A DNA stretch of 22,668 nt, taken from JABAAE01 sp036336715. Its GTDB lineage: Bacteria; Planctomycetota; Planctomycetia; Pirellulales; Pirellulaceae. Both the position numbers and the translations under genes were made by a program. Each line of letters begins with the position of its first letter. Positions within the stretch are counted from its first letter, which is position 1. The stretch covers positions 1 through 22,668 of the forward strand of contig JAYZFP010000125.1 of assembly GCA_036336715.1 (NCBI GenBank). Reading direction: 5' to 3'. A model generated the notes under the pieces. The model made no database searches and was not told where the DNA came from. It saw only the letters and a list, made by a program, of their open reading frames with translations. Positions 15,976 through 22,668 of this stretch are shown here, piece after piece.

Positions 15976-16839
15976 TCAGTTTTCAAGATAGGGTTGTTTT
16001 CCTTGAGGGAGGACTCCCGATTGCGGGGCTTTCACCTCAAGCTCACCCAACCCGTTTTTCATGCGAACGGTTCCCTCGCGGACCCTGAGAACCAGTTCCG
16101 TTAAAGCTCCGCCGGTTTGGGGTATGGGTTTCCATTCGGCAGTAAAGCTCCCTTGACTGGAGGTAAGGAAACCGAGGTCTGTCTCGACCAGGAGTGGACC
16201 GGTACCGCTGGCCGAAAGACGTCCCCCAAGGAACCGGTAACTGTTCTGGCGGATCGTCTCCTGTCCATTTTCGGTGATAACGGTCAGCTCCCATCTGGCG
16301 GTGCCCGTTTCCGAAGATTCCACATTCGCGGAGACGCTCTGTTTTGACAGGGAGATTTTGGCTGTATCCGCTGCCGTACTGGCCATTTTGGATTCGGTCG
16401 TTTTACTTACCTGCCGGTCGGCAGGCGGGTTCGGCAACAGGTAAAAAAGTGACATTCCCACCACGAGACAGGCTGCCAATCCGATCCCGGCCAGGGACTG
16501 AATGGAAAACCAGGTTTTCGCCTGGGTGGATTGAGGGAGTGGTGCTGAATCGGATATCGGTGCTGAATCGGGTAGAAGATCGGTGGTCGAGGTTCGTTGG
16601 GGTGGCGATGGAGTTTCCGGTGTACTGTTGGCCGGTTGAATGGGATCGAGGCCGGGCACTGAGCCAAAATGCAGCATCAGAAGTGCTTCCATTTCGAGCT
16701 GTTCCACGATTTCCTGCTCAAGACCCTCACCAGGGAATCGAGCCGGGTGGAGCGGTTGCGCGGTGTCCTTTGCACCCAGAGAAGGGTCCTGGTCGATCCC
16801 GGTTTGGAATTCAAAAATCAGCCGCTCCCGGTCGCTCAT
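15976..16839 (-). CDS. Membrane anti-sigma factor / FecR-like regulator
   Basis: 287 residues from ATG 16839, which overlaps the sigma-factor stop as ATGA; an ATG ten codons earlier is in frame but lies inside the sigma gene. The first 60 residues are an acidic and helical cytoplasmic part (MSDRERLIFEFQTG; EQEIVEQLEMEALLML). A Pro/Ser/Thr-rich linker follows, then one membrane helix (about 113-136). The periplasmic part ends with a FecR-like beta domain (LVLRVREGTVRMKN, VKAPQSGVLPQGKQ). Position and topology fit an anti-sigma factor that holds the adjacent ECF sigma factor. No zinc-binding HXXXCXXC motif is seen, so this is not the classic ZAS type. This role is inferred from context and architecture. 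Confidence 0.8.
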   Translation of the reverse strand: MSDRERLIFEFQTGIDQDPSLGAKDTAQPLHPARFPGEGLEQEIVEQLEMEALLMLHFGSVPGLDPIQPANSTPETPSPPQRTSTTDLLPDSAPISDSAPLPQSTQAKTWFSIQSLAGIGLAACLVVGMSLFYLLPNPPADRQVSKTTESKMASTAADTAKISLSKQSVSANVESSETGTARWELTVITENGQETIRQNSYRFLGGRLSASGTGPLLVETDLGFLTSSQGSFTAEWKPIPQTGGALTELVLRVREGTVRMKNGLGELEVKAPQSGVLPQGKQPYLEN

Positions 16840-17357
16840 GAGCAAACCTCCATTTTTCTCTGGATGCAATCAGCAAGGAGTTTACGGATTCGGAACAACG
16901 CCACGGCCAGGCGATTGGAGCTCTGGTTTCTTGATCTGGCGATTGAATCGAGTGATTCGCCGTGGCGGTATTTTTGTTCAATCAGTTGTCTTTGGCTCTC
17001 TGAAAGCTTTGCCAGGCAATCCGTCAATGCCGTCTGTCGCTGGTCAAAATTCTCCTCATGGTCCACCACGGTTTTTTCAACCAGTTCCATCGCTTCTTCA
17101 CTGACGACCATTTTGTCCCGGTAGGTTTTCTGGAATGCCGCACGTACCTGGTTCCTGGCGATGGCAAAGGCCCAGGGTAAAAATGTTTTATTCGGGTCAA
17201 AGAGGTCCTTTTTGCGCACCAGGACCAGGTTCGTTTCTTGGAAAACCTCCAGGGACAGTTCCCGGTTTCCTGTCAGCGAAAAAATGAACGCAAAAATTCG
17301 GCGCTGGTTCTGTCCCAGGAGTTCTTCAAAAGTAGCCGGTTGATCTGGGGCGGTCAT
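16836..17357 (-). CDS. ECF-type sigma-70 factor (Rhodopirellula/Verrucomicrobium type)
   Basis: 173 residues with sigma regions 2 and 4 only. Region 2 spans about residues 10-80 (NQRRIFAFIFSLTGNRELSLEVFQETN, with FLPWAFAIARNQVRAAF matching region 2.3-2.4). Region 4 spans about 113-165 (ALTDCLAKLSESQRQLIEQKY, ESLDSIARSRNQSSNRLAVALFRIRKLLADCI). This pattern is typical of the ECF subfamily found in Planctomycetes and Verrucomicrobia. It should direct RNA polymerase to a small regulon and is likely released from the neighbouring anti-sigma protein on a signal. It starts at ATG 17357 and its stop overlaps the anti-sigma start by four bases. Confidence 0.93.
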   Translation of the reverse strand: MTAPDQPATFEELLGQNQRRIFAFIFSLTGNRELSLEVFQETNLVLVRKKDLFDPNKTFLPWAFAIARNQVRAAFQKTYRDKMVVSEEAMELVEKTVVDHEENFDQRQTALTDCLAKLSESQRQLIEQKYRHGESLDSIARSRNQSSNRLAVALFRIRKLLADCIQRKMEVCS

Positions 17358-17439
17358 GGTTGTTGGGAAATGAAACGCGAAGATTGGTACCTGGGATTTC
17401 TTCAGGGATTAGCGTCAATGTGGTCCAGTATTACCAGAT

Positions 17440-17468
17440 TTTTAGCGGATTTCCGGTATTCGCTAAAA
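17440..17468. promoter_or_regulatory. Inverted repeat upstream of the sigma operon
   Basis: TTTTAGCG (17440-17447) and CGCTAAAA (17461-17468) form perfect 8-base arms around 13 bases. The repeat lies between the terminator of the upstream gene and the sigma start at 17357, as an operator would. No regulator is assigned. Confidence 0.4.
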
Positions 17469-17473
17469 TTCAT

Positions 17474-17503
17474 AAAAAAAGGGTAGCGACTGACTCGCTA
17501 CCC
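17474..17503 (-). terminator. Intrinsic terminator of the proline-rich secreted protein gene
   Basis: A perfect 9-bp GC-rich stem (GGGTAGCGA / TCGCTACCC at 17481-17489 and 17495-17503) with a 5-base loop is followed, on the minus strand, by seven T (17480-17474). It sits about 70 bases after the stop at 17573 and separates that gene from the sigma operon. Confidence 0.92.
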
Positions 17504-17572
17504 AATGAGATTTCTGACCGGTCCATTTGCGGAAGATTGCCCGGGCGGTTCCTTCTTACGGACGGTTTCCCG

Positions 17573-18130
17573 CTATTTCCGAAAAGCAGGACGCTCCTGC
17601 CGAAAGAAATCAACGGGAGTGTTGATTTTTTTCTTTTCCTGGGCGGGTGCGAAGAAATTCATCAACTGAACCCCGGAACCTTTTTTTTCATCCTGTTTTT
17701 TGGCTGATTGCATGAAAGCGGGCACGATTGCCCCTTTGACAATCTTCGGTTTTGGTTGGGTCCAGGGCATGAGTGTATGGGTTGTCCGGTTGAAAAAATT
17801 CCGCGTGCCACTTCCGATCTGTTGAAACAGATTGGGCTGCGGTTGTTGGACTCTTTTTTCGGGGCTTTTCCCATTAGCAAATGGATTCAAGTTGGGAAGA
17901 CTTGGCATTTTTGGCATCTTGGGCTTTGGTAATTTGGGAAGGCTGAAGCCGGGGGCAGGAAGCGAAGGAAACGGGATTTTGGGCAAAAATGACTTTTTGG
18001 GTTCACTGGCCGCGGTACTGGTCCCTTTTGGGGAGGGTTTGAAGGGGTCGACAAAAGCGCTAGGCTCGTCCTGGCCGACGGCCTGGCCGGCCAAAAAGAA
18101 AATCCCTGCGGCATACATGAACCTGACCAT
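17573..18130 (-). CDS. Proline-rich secreted protein, function unknown
   Basis: 185 residues from ATG 18130, chosen because a strong ribosome site (AAGGAG) stands just before it; a longer frame to 18190 has none. A signal peptide is clear (MYAAGIFFLAGQAVGQ). The mature protein has a proline- and lysine-rich stretch with imperfect short repeats (SLPKLPKPKMPKMPSLP) and is otherwise probably disordered, ending in a more ordered tail (GVQLMNFFAPAQEKKK, VDFFRQERPAFRK). No family is recognised. The stop is TAG, confirming normal use of that codon. It has its own terminator and looks monocistronic. Confidence 0.8.
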   Translation of the reverse strand: MVRFMYAAGIFFLAGQAVGQDEPSAFVDPFKPSPKGTSTAASEPKKSFLPKIPFPSLPAPGFSLPKLPKPKMPKMPSLPNLNPFANGKSPEKRVQQPQPNLFQQIGSGTRNFFNRTTHTLMPWTQPKPKIVKGAIVPAFMQSAKKQDEKKGSGVQLMNFFAPAQEKKKINTPVDFFRQERPAFRK

Positions 18131-18218
18131 TTTCCTTCTCCTTGATAGGTGGTGTGGTGAGAGTCTGTCAAAGATCGGCAAGCGACGCAACCCTGCTTTC
18201 CAAGGTCTCTGTTTGCTG

Positions 18219-18262
18219 TGTCTGGTGAATGTCCGTGTCTGGCGAAAGGAGAAGTTCGCCAG
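18219..18262. repeat. Direct and inverted repeats upstream of the proline-rich protein gene
   Basis: TGTCTGGTGAA (18219-18229) recurs as TGTCTGGCGAA (18236-18246), a 17-base period. CTGGCGAA (18239-18246) has a perfect inverted partner TTCGCCAG (18255-18262) across an 8-base loop. No T run follows on either strand, so this is more like an operator or RNA leader structure than a terminator. The area from 18131 to 18378 holds no gene. Confidence 0.4.
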
Positions 18263-18378
18263 GCGAGGAGCGCCCTCTTGAGTGTTATCCCAACGGCAAA
18301 ACCGATTTGAAAAAAAAGGATCGGTTCCTGTATGAGGTCGATTTGGTCGGTCTTCCCGGAAAGCAGCCAGGTAAGAAA

Positions 18379-19341
18379 CTAGTTTTGCGGAAAATTGCCC
18401 GGCGGGAACGAAGAACCGGGCGGACTTCCCTGGGGCGGGTTGGCAATGTCGTTAAAGGGAGGGGTTCCAGGCGGGTTTGGATTGGCGGAACCCGGGTAGG
18501 AACTTTGGATACCGGAATGAAATCCAGCCGATCCGGTGCCGTGGGAATAGGAACCGCCCGGGTCATTTTGATTTGAATAAAGTCGCTGGTACCTCGCTTG
18601 CTGGGCAAAGGTGACCTTGCTGACCATTGCGAGTGCCAGCAAACCGGAAACGACCCCCGCAACGCAATTGGCCATGTCTCCCTGGGTAGCGAGCAGCATC
18701 TGGTCAATCGTCTCGGCATCCATGGAGAGTTGAAAGGCCACCCGGCCGATGATGTTGGCGGCAATCCATGCCAGCTACCAGGAACCGATGACGATGGTTT
18801 GCGGCCGCCCCGGAGGCGCAACCGTTTTCCAGATTTCCGCAACTGCCTGGTAGGGCCGGAAGAGGTTGAGAATTGGAATAAAAAAGGAGCCAGTGGCCCA
18901 GCCTGGAGTGGTCGCCAGGTTGCGACCGCCTAATGCTGGCAGGTTTTTGTAAGCCCGGTGGAACCAGACCAGGAAGACAATTGCCGTGACCAGGTACACC
19001 AGAAGGGTGACCAGTCCGATCAGCATTTCACGGACATCGTTTGCCTGGGCGGCTGCCTCGGTAATTTCGCCTCCGTTTTTGATTTGATTGAGAAGTGCCC
19101 ATTGCATTGCGCTGGACCCAAGAGAAAGCAAATCGACCAATGCCCCCAGCACGAGAAGAATCATGGCTGCCTTGCCCAGGCCGGCGATCGGCTGAAAGGG
19201 CGCAATCACCAGTGGGGATTGCGGTGGAGGGGGAGAGCCCTGGAAGGGAGCTGCTGGCGCCTGGGACAGCGTTTGCGGAGGCACCTGGTACGGATTGGAA
19301 GGATGGGAATGGTTGGGATCTGACACTGGCAGTTTCTCCAT
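18379..19341 (-). pseudogene. DUF4328-type membrane protein interrupted by an in-frame TAG
   Basis: One reading frame from ATG 19341 to the stop at 18379 is broken only by TAG at 18775-18777, in the sequence ...IVIGSW-stop-LAWIAANIIGR. The part before is 188 residues: a proline-rich start with NPYQVPPQ, then membrane helices (AAMILLVLGALVDLLSLGSS; MLIGLVTLLVYLVTAIVFLVWFHRAY) and the DUF4328 signature ATTPGWATGSFFIPILNLFRPYQAV. The rest of the domain (FQLSMDAETIDQML, VVSGLLALAMVSKVTF) and a Gly/Pro/Asn-rich tail continue in the same frame. A single TGG-to-TAG change would explain it, because aromatic residues are usual at this site in such proteins. Longer in-frame starts up to 19533 overlap the enolase-type gene and are not preferred. 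The product may be truncated, or this may be a sequencing error. Confidence 0.8.
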
Positions 19342-19402
19342 TTGAGCTGGGGGTGCTATCAGATTATCAGAGAACTGTTGGTTGGTGTGGATTCCGGGAA
19401 TC

Positions 19403-20749
19403 TCAAAAGCCAAGCCCCTCACGGTCCAGTTTTTCAGTCGCGATGCGGCCTTCCCTCGGGAAAAACAGATCCGGATAGTTGCGGGCCCATTCCTCATTTC
19501 CCTCCGGGCAGTACTGCCTGCCGTTGCCTTCAATGGCCGCGACCGTTGGAATGTGAGCTGCGAGGCTGGCCGAATGCAGGAAATTGTGTCCCAGGCAGGT
19601 CAGATCCTGTACACAGAGAAACATCTCAAGTTTCTGTGCGGCGGCGGCCATCAACAGGGATCCGGTTTGACCCTTGCAGGCCTTAAGGGCAATGCCCGAG
19701 TATCCCTGCTCCCTGGCCAGGAGCAGCGATTCGTAATCGAGGAGCGATTCATCAATGACGACCGGTTTGATCTTTGCCGCCTCGTGAACGGTGTTCTGGG
19801 GGTTTTTCTTGAGGTCCCGGTGGGTGGGCTGTTCGATGTATTGAATCCGATCAAATCCCTGGGGGTTTCGCAGTTTGATGTAATCAAGGAATTCAATCAC
19901 GTAATCGATGCTGGAGCATTTTTCGTTAAAATCGAGGGAATAGCACCAGTTTTCGCAGCCTCTTTCTTTCTGCACGATGGAGGCGGCTGCATCGATGTCG
20001 AGAACACGCTCGGTATCCCAATCGAAATCGTCTCCAGCAAGCTTAATTTTCAAATGGGTCAAGCCATCGCGCGCGATCCAGTCACCGAGAAGCAATGGGA
20101 ATTCTTCGCCGCTCCTGGTTTTGCCCCAATCTCCAAATATCGGGTCGAGGGCCCCGATCAAATGGTAGAGCGGCAAACCGGGTTGAGGTTTTTCCCTAAC
20201 GTAATCGGACAGGTAGTGACCGGTAAACTGATCGTCCAGGAAGCAGGAAAGATCGTCCGGCAGGAATTGGGGCCCCAGGGTCTGAAAGGAATTCAGGCCG
20301 AATGATTTTCCAAAAGCGTCATGGATCGCAGCGTCCAGAGGACTGGCAGCGACCAGGCTGGCGAGGTGGGGAATGGTCTCGGAGATTTTTTCGTCTTCTC
20401 CAAGAGTTTTGGCAATTTCCCTGTAGGAGGATTCGAACTCGTGCATCAGGTGCATGGGGTGGGAAAACCAATCGAGGTTTTCTGCTGCCCGATTGATCCG
20501 GTTGGCCAGTTCGACGAGGATCTTCAGGGTCTGATCGGCCGGCAGGTCCTGGGTGGGCCAGGCCCAGATATTTCCCATCGTCATCGAACCGTGTCCCTGC
20601 ACGGTTTGCCCCGAATCATTCTCCAGCCAACAATCAACGTGGTAGACAACGACATCCTCAACGACCCGTCCTCCAAATTTCATGGGGGATCGGTACTGGA
20701 ACCGTTCTTCGGACGGAGAAATCTGTTTGATCCTGAATCGTGAGGCCAT
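19403..20749 (-). CDS. Enolase-superfamily enzyme, muconate-lactonizing-enzyme-like
   Basis: 448 residues from ATG 20749; a longer frame to 20827 has no better start and no ribosome site. The N-terminal capping domain is followed by the barrel with the expected residues: K234-I-K236 on the second strand, metal ligands in SLDFNEK (D273), IEQP (E306) and VVIDES (D333), and K356 in GIALKACKGQT on the sixth strand. This is the muconate lactonizing enzyme subgroup pattern, which includes lactonizing enzymes, o-succinylbenzoate synthase and dipeptide epimerases. The chain is longer than usual (typical about 350-380), with extra sequence near residues 60-110 and 150-200. The substrate is unknown; no catabolic genes are nearby. 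Confidence 0.85.
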   Translation of the reverse strand: MASRFRIKQISPSEERFQYRSPMKFGGRVVEDVVVYHVDCWLENDSGQTVQGHGSMTMGNIWAWPTQDLPADQTLKILVELANRINRAAENLDWFSHPMHLMHEFESSYREIAKTLGEDEKISETIPHLASLVAASPLDAAIHDAFGKSFGLNSFQTLGPQFLPDDLSCFLDDQFTGHYLSDYVREKPQPGLPLYHLIGALDPIFGDWGKTRSGEEFPLLLGDWIARDGLTHLKIKLAGDDFDWDTERVLDIDAAASIVQKERGCENWCYSLDFNEKCSSIDYVIEFLDYIKLRNPQGFDRIQYIEQPTHRDLKKNPQNTVHEAAKIKPVVIDESLLDYESLLLAREQGYSGIALKACKGQTGSLLMAAAAQKLEMFLCVQDLTCLGHNFLHSASLAAHIPTVAAIEGNGRQYCPEGNEEWARNYPDLFFPREGRIATEKLDREGLGF

Positions 20750-21060
20750 GGACGTTACCTGTTTGTCGGAGGGACTTTCGTTGGAATGGCTTTCTGCATT
20801 TTGCCACCTCGACCAATGACCGGCCAAGGGTGTTGCCGGAAAAAGGTCACCGGATTGGCGTTTGGAAACTGGGTTGTCATGTCCAGCCGTTTTGGGTCGA
20901 ACAAGGTTCCGAGATGTCTTAAAGGGAGTTGCCCGGATTCCGCAGGGAGGGTTTTAAGCACGAAAGAAGCCACCGGGGGACCGGGCGGTGTTTCCTTGAA
21001 GTTCGCAAATTCTGTTTGGCGTCGAGTGAAAACCGGGGCTCAAACGGCGCGTGCGGTGAT
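20750..21060. other. Intergenic region without a supported gene
   Basis: 311 bases between the response-regulator stop and the enolase-type start. A 72-codon minus-strand frame (20755-20973) starts with GTG, lacks a ribosome site and resembles no known protein. I see no clear promoter or terminator. Confidence 0.45.
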
Positions 21061-21693
21061 TCAGACGATCCCCTGTCGTACGGCCCAAACGGCGGCCTGA
21101 GTTCGGTCAGAGACACCAATTTTCCTGAGTATGTTTTGGACATGCTCCTTGACTGTCTCGTAGGAAATCTGGAGGGAACGTGCGATATCCTTGTTGGTGT
21201 GTCCAAAAGTCATTTGCCTGAGTACTTCGCTTTCCCGCTGGGTCAGGGGCGCTTCGATATCGAGGTTCAACCTGGGAGTGGCCAACGCGCCGGTGACTCG
21301 TCTCAGGTCTTCACGTTTCCAGATGGTTTCACCTGCCGCTGCCCGGCGAATGCTTTGCATCAGAGTTTTCCGGGAATCACCCTTGAGAAGGTAGCCCGCA
21401 GCACCGATTGACATAACGCGGGCAATGTAGGTCGGATTTGCGTGGGCAGAGAAAACCAGGACTGCCAGGTCCGGCGTTTCCTGCTTGAGACGACTGAGGC
21501 ATTCCAGTCCATCGTCGTCCGGCATTCGAATGTCCAGCAGCAGAACATCCGCTTCCACACTGTTGGCCAGTTGGTATGCCTGTTCCGCGGAAGAGGCTTC
21601 GGCGACAATTTCGAATTCGGTCCCCCCAAACAGTGTTTGCAGGCCCCGCAGCACCACCGGGTGGTCATCCACCACTATCAAACGAATTGACAT
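21061..21693 (-). CDS. NarL/FixJ-family response regulator with LuxR-type DNA-binding domain
   Basis: 210 residues. The receiver domain has the acidic pair D9-D10, phosphoacceptor D54 in LLLDIRMP, S82 in VFSAHA and K104 in YLLKGD, so it should be competent for phosphorylation. The C-terminal LuxR helix-turn-helix (about 147-206) is clear: LTQRESEVLRQMTFGHTNKD, IARSLQISYETVKEHVQNIL, RKIGVSDRTQAAV. It should bind DNA as a dimer when phosphorylated. No histidine kinase lies in the window, so it is an orphan here. ATG 21693 is the start. The long gaps on both sides suggest it is transcribed alone. Confidence 0.95.
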   Translation of the reverse strand: MSIRLIVVDDHPVVLRGLQTLFGGTEFEIVAEASSAEQAYQLANSVEADVLLLDIRMPDDDGLECLSRLKQETPDLAVLVFSAHANPTYIARVMSIGAAGYLLKGDSRKTLMQSIRRAAAGETIWKREDLRRVTGALATPRLNLDIEAPLTQRESEVLRQMTFGHTNKDIARSLQISYETVKEHVQNILRKIGVSDRTQAAVWAVRQGIV

Positions 21694-21833
21694 TTACGTT
21701 TCGATTGAAAAATCGCTCCCGTAAGAGTGCGCCGGCGAACCCCGGCGACGGAAAAACAGGCCAGACAGAATCTAAATCATAACGGCTGCCGGGGCGCTGC
21801 AGGTAACCATTTCCATGATCTGCGGCGGTTGAT

Positions 21834-21861
21834 GAAACGGCCCGCACACGGGTTCCGTTTC
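21834..21861 (-). terminator. Hairpin directly after tsaE
   Basis: On the minus strand GAAACGG-AA-CCCG-TGTG-CGGG-CCGTTTC folds into an 11-bp stem with a two-base bulge, starting in the tsaE stop codon. No T run follows, so it may stabilise the mRNA end or be a poor terminator. Confidence 0.4.
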
Positions 21862-22375
21862 AAACCAGGTATTTTCGATAATGTTCGGAAGAAGCCCGGC
21901 AGGTGATTTTTCGCCGATTTTCGCCCAATGCAGTCAGAAAAAGTTCGATTCTTTGTTTCGGGAGGCACTGGGGAAAGCGATTGGACCATTCCACGATGTG
22001 GATACCCGGCTGTTGAACGGTCTCCTCGAAACCGATTTCAAACAGCTCGTCTTCGTCATTCAGTCGGTAAAAATCAAAATGATTGATGATGATGGGCTGG
22101 CCGTCCAGTTCCGCTTTGTAGATGTTCTGCAATGAAAAAGTGGGGCTGGAAATTTCCTCCGGTGCGATTCCCCAACCGGAGCAAAAACCGGTGGTAAAAG
22201 TGGTTTTTCCGGCGCCCAGGTTGCCATCCAGGCAAAGTGTCACCGAGGCTTCGCAACGCGTCAGCTCCTTGATTCTTTCAGCGAATTCCCGGCTTTTTAC
22301 CCCGGTTTGGTCTACCGAGTCGGTAACGGCCGTAGAAAATTCAATCATCATTTTACTCTTGGAAAATGGGTTCAT
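21860..22375 (-). CDS. tsaE: TsaE, ATPase of tRNA t6A synthesis
   Basis: 171 residues. TsaE works with TsaB and TsaD in making the threonylcarbamoyl modification at A37 of tRNAs reading ANN codons. Motifs are P-loop GNLGAGKTT (51-59), then SPTFSLQNIY, HFDFYRL and the HIVEWSNRFP region that serves as the Walker B/acidic segment, all characteristic of this family. The N-terminal 30 residues are a little longer than usual. The start at ATG 22375 overlaps the stop of the upstream gene (ATGA); an internal ATG at 22351 has a nearby AAGAG ribosome site and could be the real one. It is the second gene of at least a two-gene transcript. Confidence 0.94.
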   Translation of the reverse strand: MNPFSKSKMMIEFSTAVTDSVDQTGVKSREFAERIKELTRCEASVTLCLDGNLGAGKTTFTTGFCSGWGIAPEEISSPTFSLQNIYKAELDGQPIIINHFDFYRLNDEDELFEIGFEETVQQPGIHIVEWSNRFPQCLPKQRIELFLTALGENRRKITCRASSEHYRKYLV

Positions 22376-22668
22376 TCCGCCGTGTTTTGTTCGCGGATTT
22401 CGGTAGATGAAATGTCCCGTCGAAAATCTGCCTCCGGTATTTCGTCACAAAGCAGGTGAAGTTCCTGCGGTAAATCCAGATTTGCCAGGGAGAGAAAACG
22501 TTTTTTTTGAACCCGGCCAAAAACCACAAAACGGCATCCGTTTTGCCCGATGGATTCGATCGCCTTCCGAAATCCGTCTTCGCCCGGGTAGTAGTGGGAG
22601 TTGGCAATTCGAACGATTGTGTCGGCACCTACCAGAAAACGGGCGCCCGGAAAGATTTTTGCTTTTTC
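22372..22668 (-). CDS. Nucleotidyltransferase-like protein, C-terminal fragment (cut by window edge)
   Basis: The last 98 codons of a gene that starts beyond the window. The visible part has FLVGADTIVRI, a positively charged VVFGRVQKKR, and near the end DISSTEIREQN. ISSTxIR close to the C terminus is characteristic of the adenylyl/cytidylyltransferase fold of NaMN adenylyltransferase and relatives, where it binds the nucleotide phosphates, and the GAD motif is also typical. A planctomycetal relative of NadD is the best guess, but the N-terminal HxGH motif is not visible, so the exact substrate is open. Its TGA overlaps the tsaE ATG, so the pair is translationally coupled. Confidence 0.7.
   Translation of the reverse strand, partial: EKAKIFPGARFLVGADTIVRIANSHYYPGEDGFRKAIESIGQNGCRFVVFGRVQKKRFLSLANLDLPQELHLLCDEIPEADFRRDISSTEIREQNTAE

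Noticed and set aside
18299..18325. AACCGAT / ATCGGTT inverted repeat with an A-rich loop after the DUF4328 gene.
   Set aside because: The A/T run is in the loop and not after the stem, so it does not fit an intrinsic terminator; 7-base arms are weak evidence alone.
18775..18777. Possible recoding of TAG to tryptophan or another amino acid.
   Set aside because: TAG ends at least two normal genes here (15391-15393 and 17573-17575), so a genome-wide reassignment is not supported.
20755..20973. 72-codon minus-strand frame between the response regulator and the enolase-type gene.
   Set aside because: GTG start without a ribosome site, low-complexity basic C terminus, no recognisable family.
1..22668. 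Search for tRNA, rRNA, CRISPR repeats, transposases, phage or toxin-antitoxin genes.
   Set aside because: None recognised by eye; no repeated spacer pattern, no IS ends, and every sizeable open frame is either assigned or a shadow of an assigned gene.

Overview
The window reads as chromosomal DNA of a bacterium from the Planctomycetes (PVC group). The evidence is inferential. There is an ECF sigma factor of the Rhodopirellula/Verrucomicrobium type followed by a membrane anti-sigma protein. A Ser/Thr kinase carries an extracellular sensor. A DUF4328 membrane protein begins with an 'NPYQ' motif near its N terminus, as many planctomycetal membrane proteins do. Many small secreted proteins are proline-rich or carry unusual cysteine-histidine (haem-like) motifs. 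Start codons include GTG and probably TTG, and most genes stop at TGA. I saw no tRNA, rRNA, CRISPR array, transposase or prophage gene.

Layout. 107-1199 (-) is a decayed gene for a secreted protein, with one nonsense codon and two frameshifts. 1360-2915 (-) holds a polyphosphate kinase 2 and a downstream gene of unknown function. 2960-4006 (+) is a secreted squalene-cyclase-repeat protein with a CXXCH motif. 4376-5089 (+) is a membrane diguanylate cyclase, converging on a HAD phosphatase (5102-5764, -). 5876-9988 (+) is a tightly packed set: receptor-like Ser/Thr kinase, M32 carboxypeptidase and Nudix hydrolase, with overlapping stop and start codons. 9937-12192 (-) holds a secreted CX4CH protein and a Ycf48-like beta-propeller. 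12386-15043 (+) is a large membrane protein fused to a spermidine-synthase-like domain. After it comes a spacer with a 16-bp tandem repeat.

15391-17357 (-) is a regulatory operon read as sigma factor, anti-sigma/FecR-like protein, small lipoprotein, with an inverted repeat upstream. 17573-18130 (-) is a proline-rich secreted protein ending in a strong intrinsic terminator. 18379-19341 (-) is a DUF4328 membrane protein interrupted by a single in-frame TAG. 19403-20749 (-) is an enolase-superfamily enzyme, 21061-21693 (-) an orphan NarL-type response regulator, and 21860-22375 (-) tsaE, whose start overlaps the stop of a nucleotidyltransferase-like gene that runs off the window.

Functionally this is a housekeeping and signalling neighbourhood, not a clear genomic island: three separate signal-transduction modules (diguanylate cyclase; Cache-type kinase; sigma/anti-sigma) plus an orphan response regulator. 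I did not find a convincing new multi-gene defence or biosynthetic system. The most notable items are the sigma/anti-sigma/lipoprotein operon, the non-RD kinase with a sensor domain, the palindrome-phased 16-bp repeat and two genes broken by point lesions.
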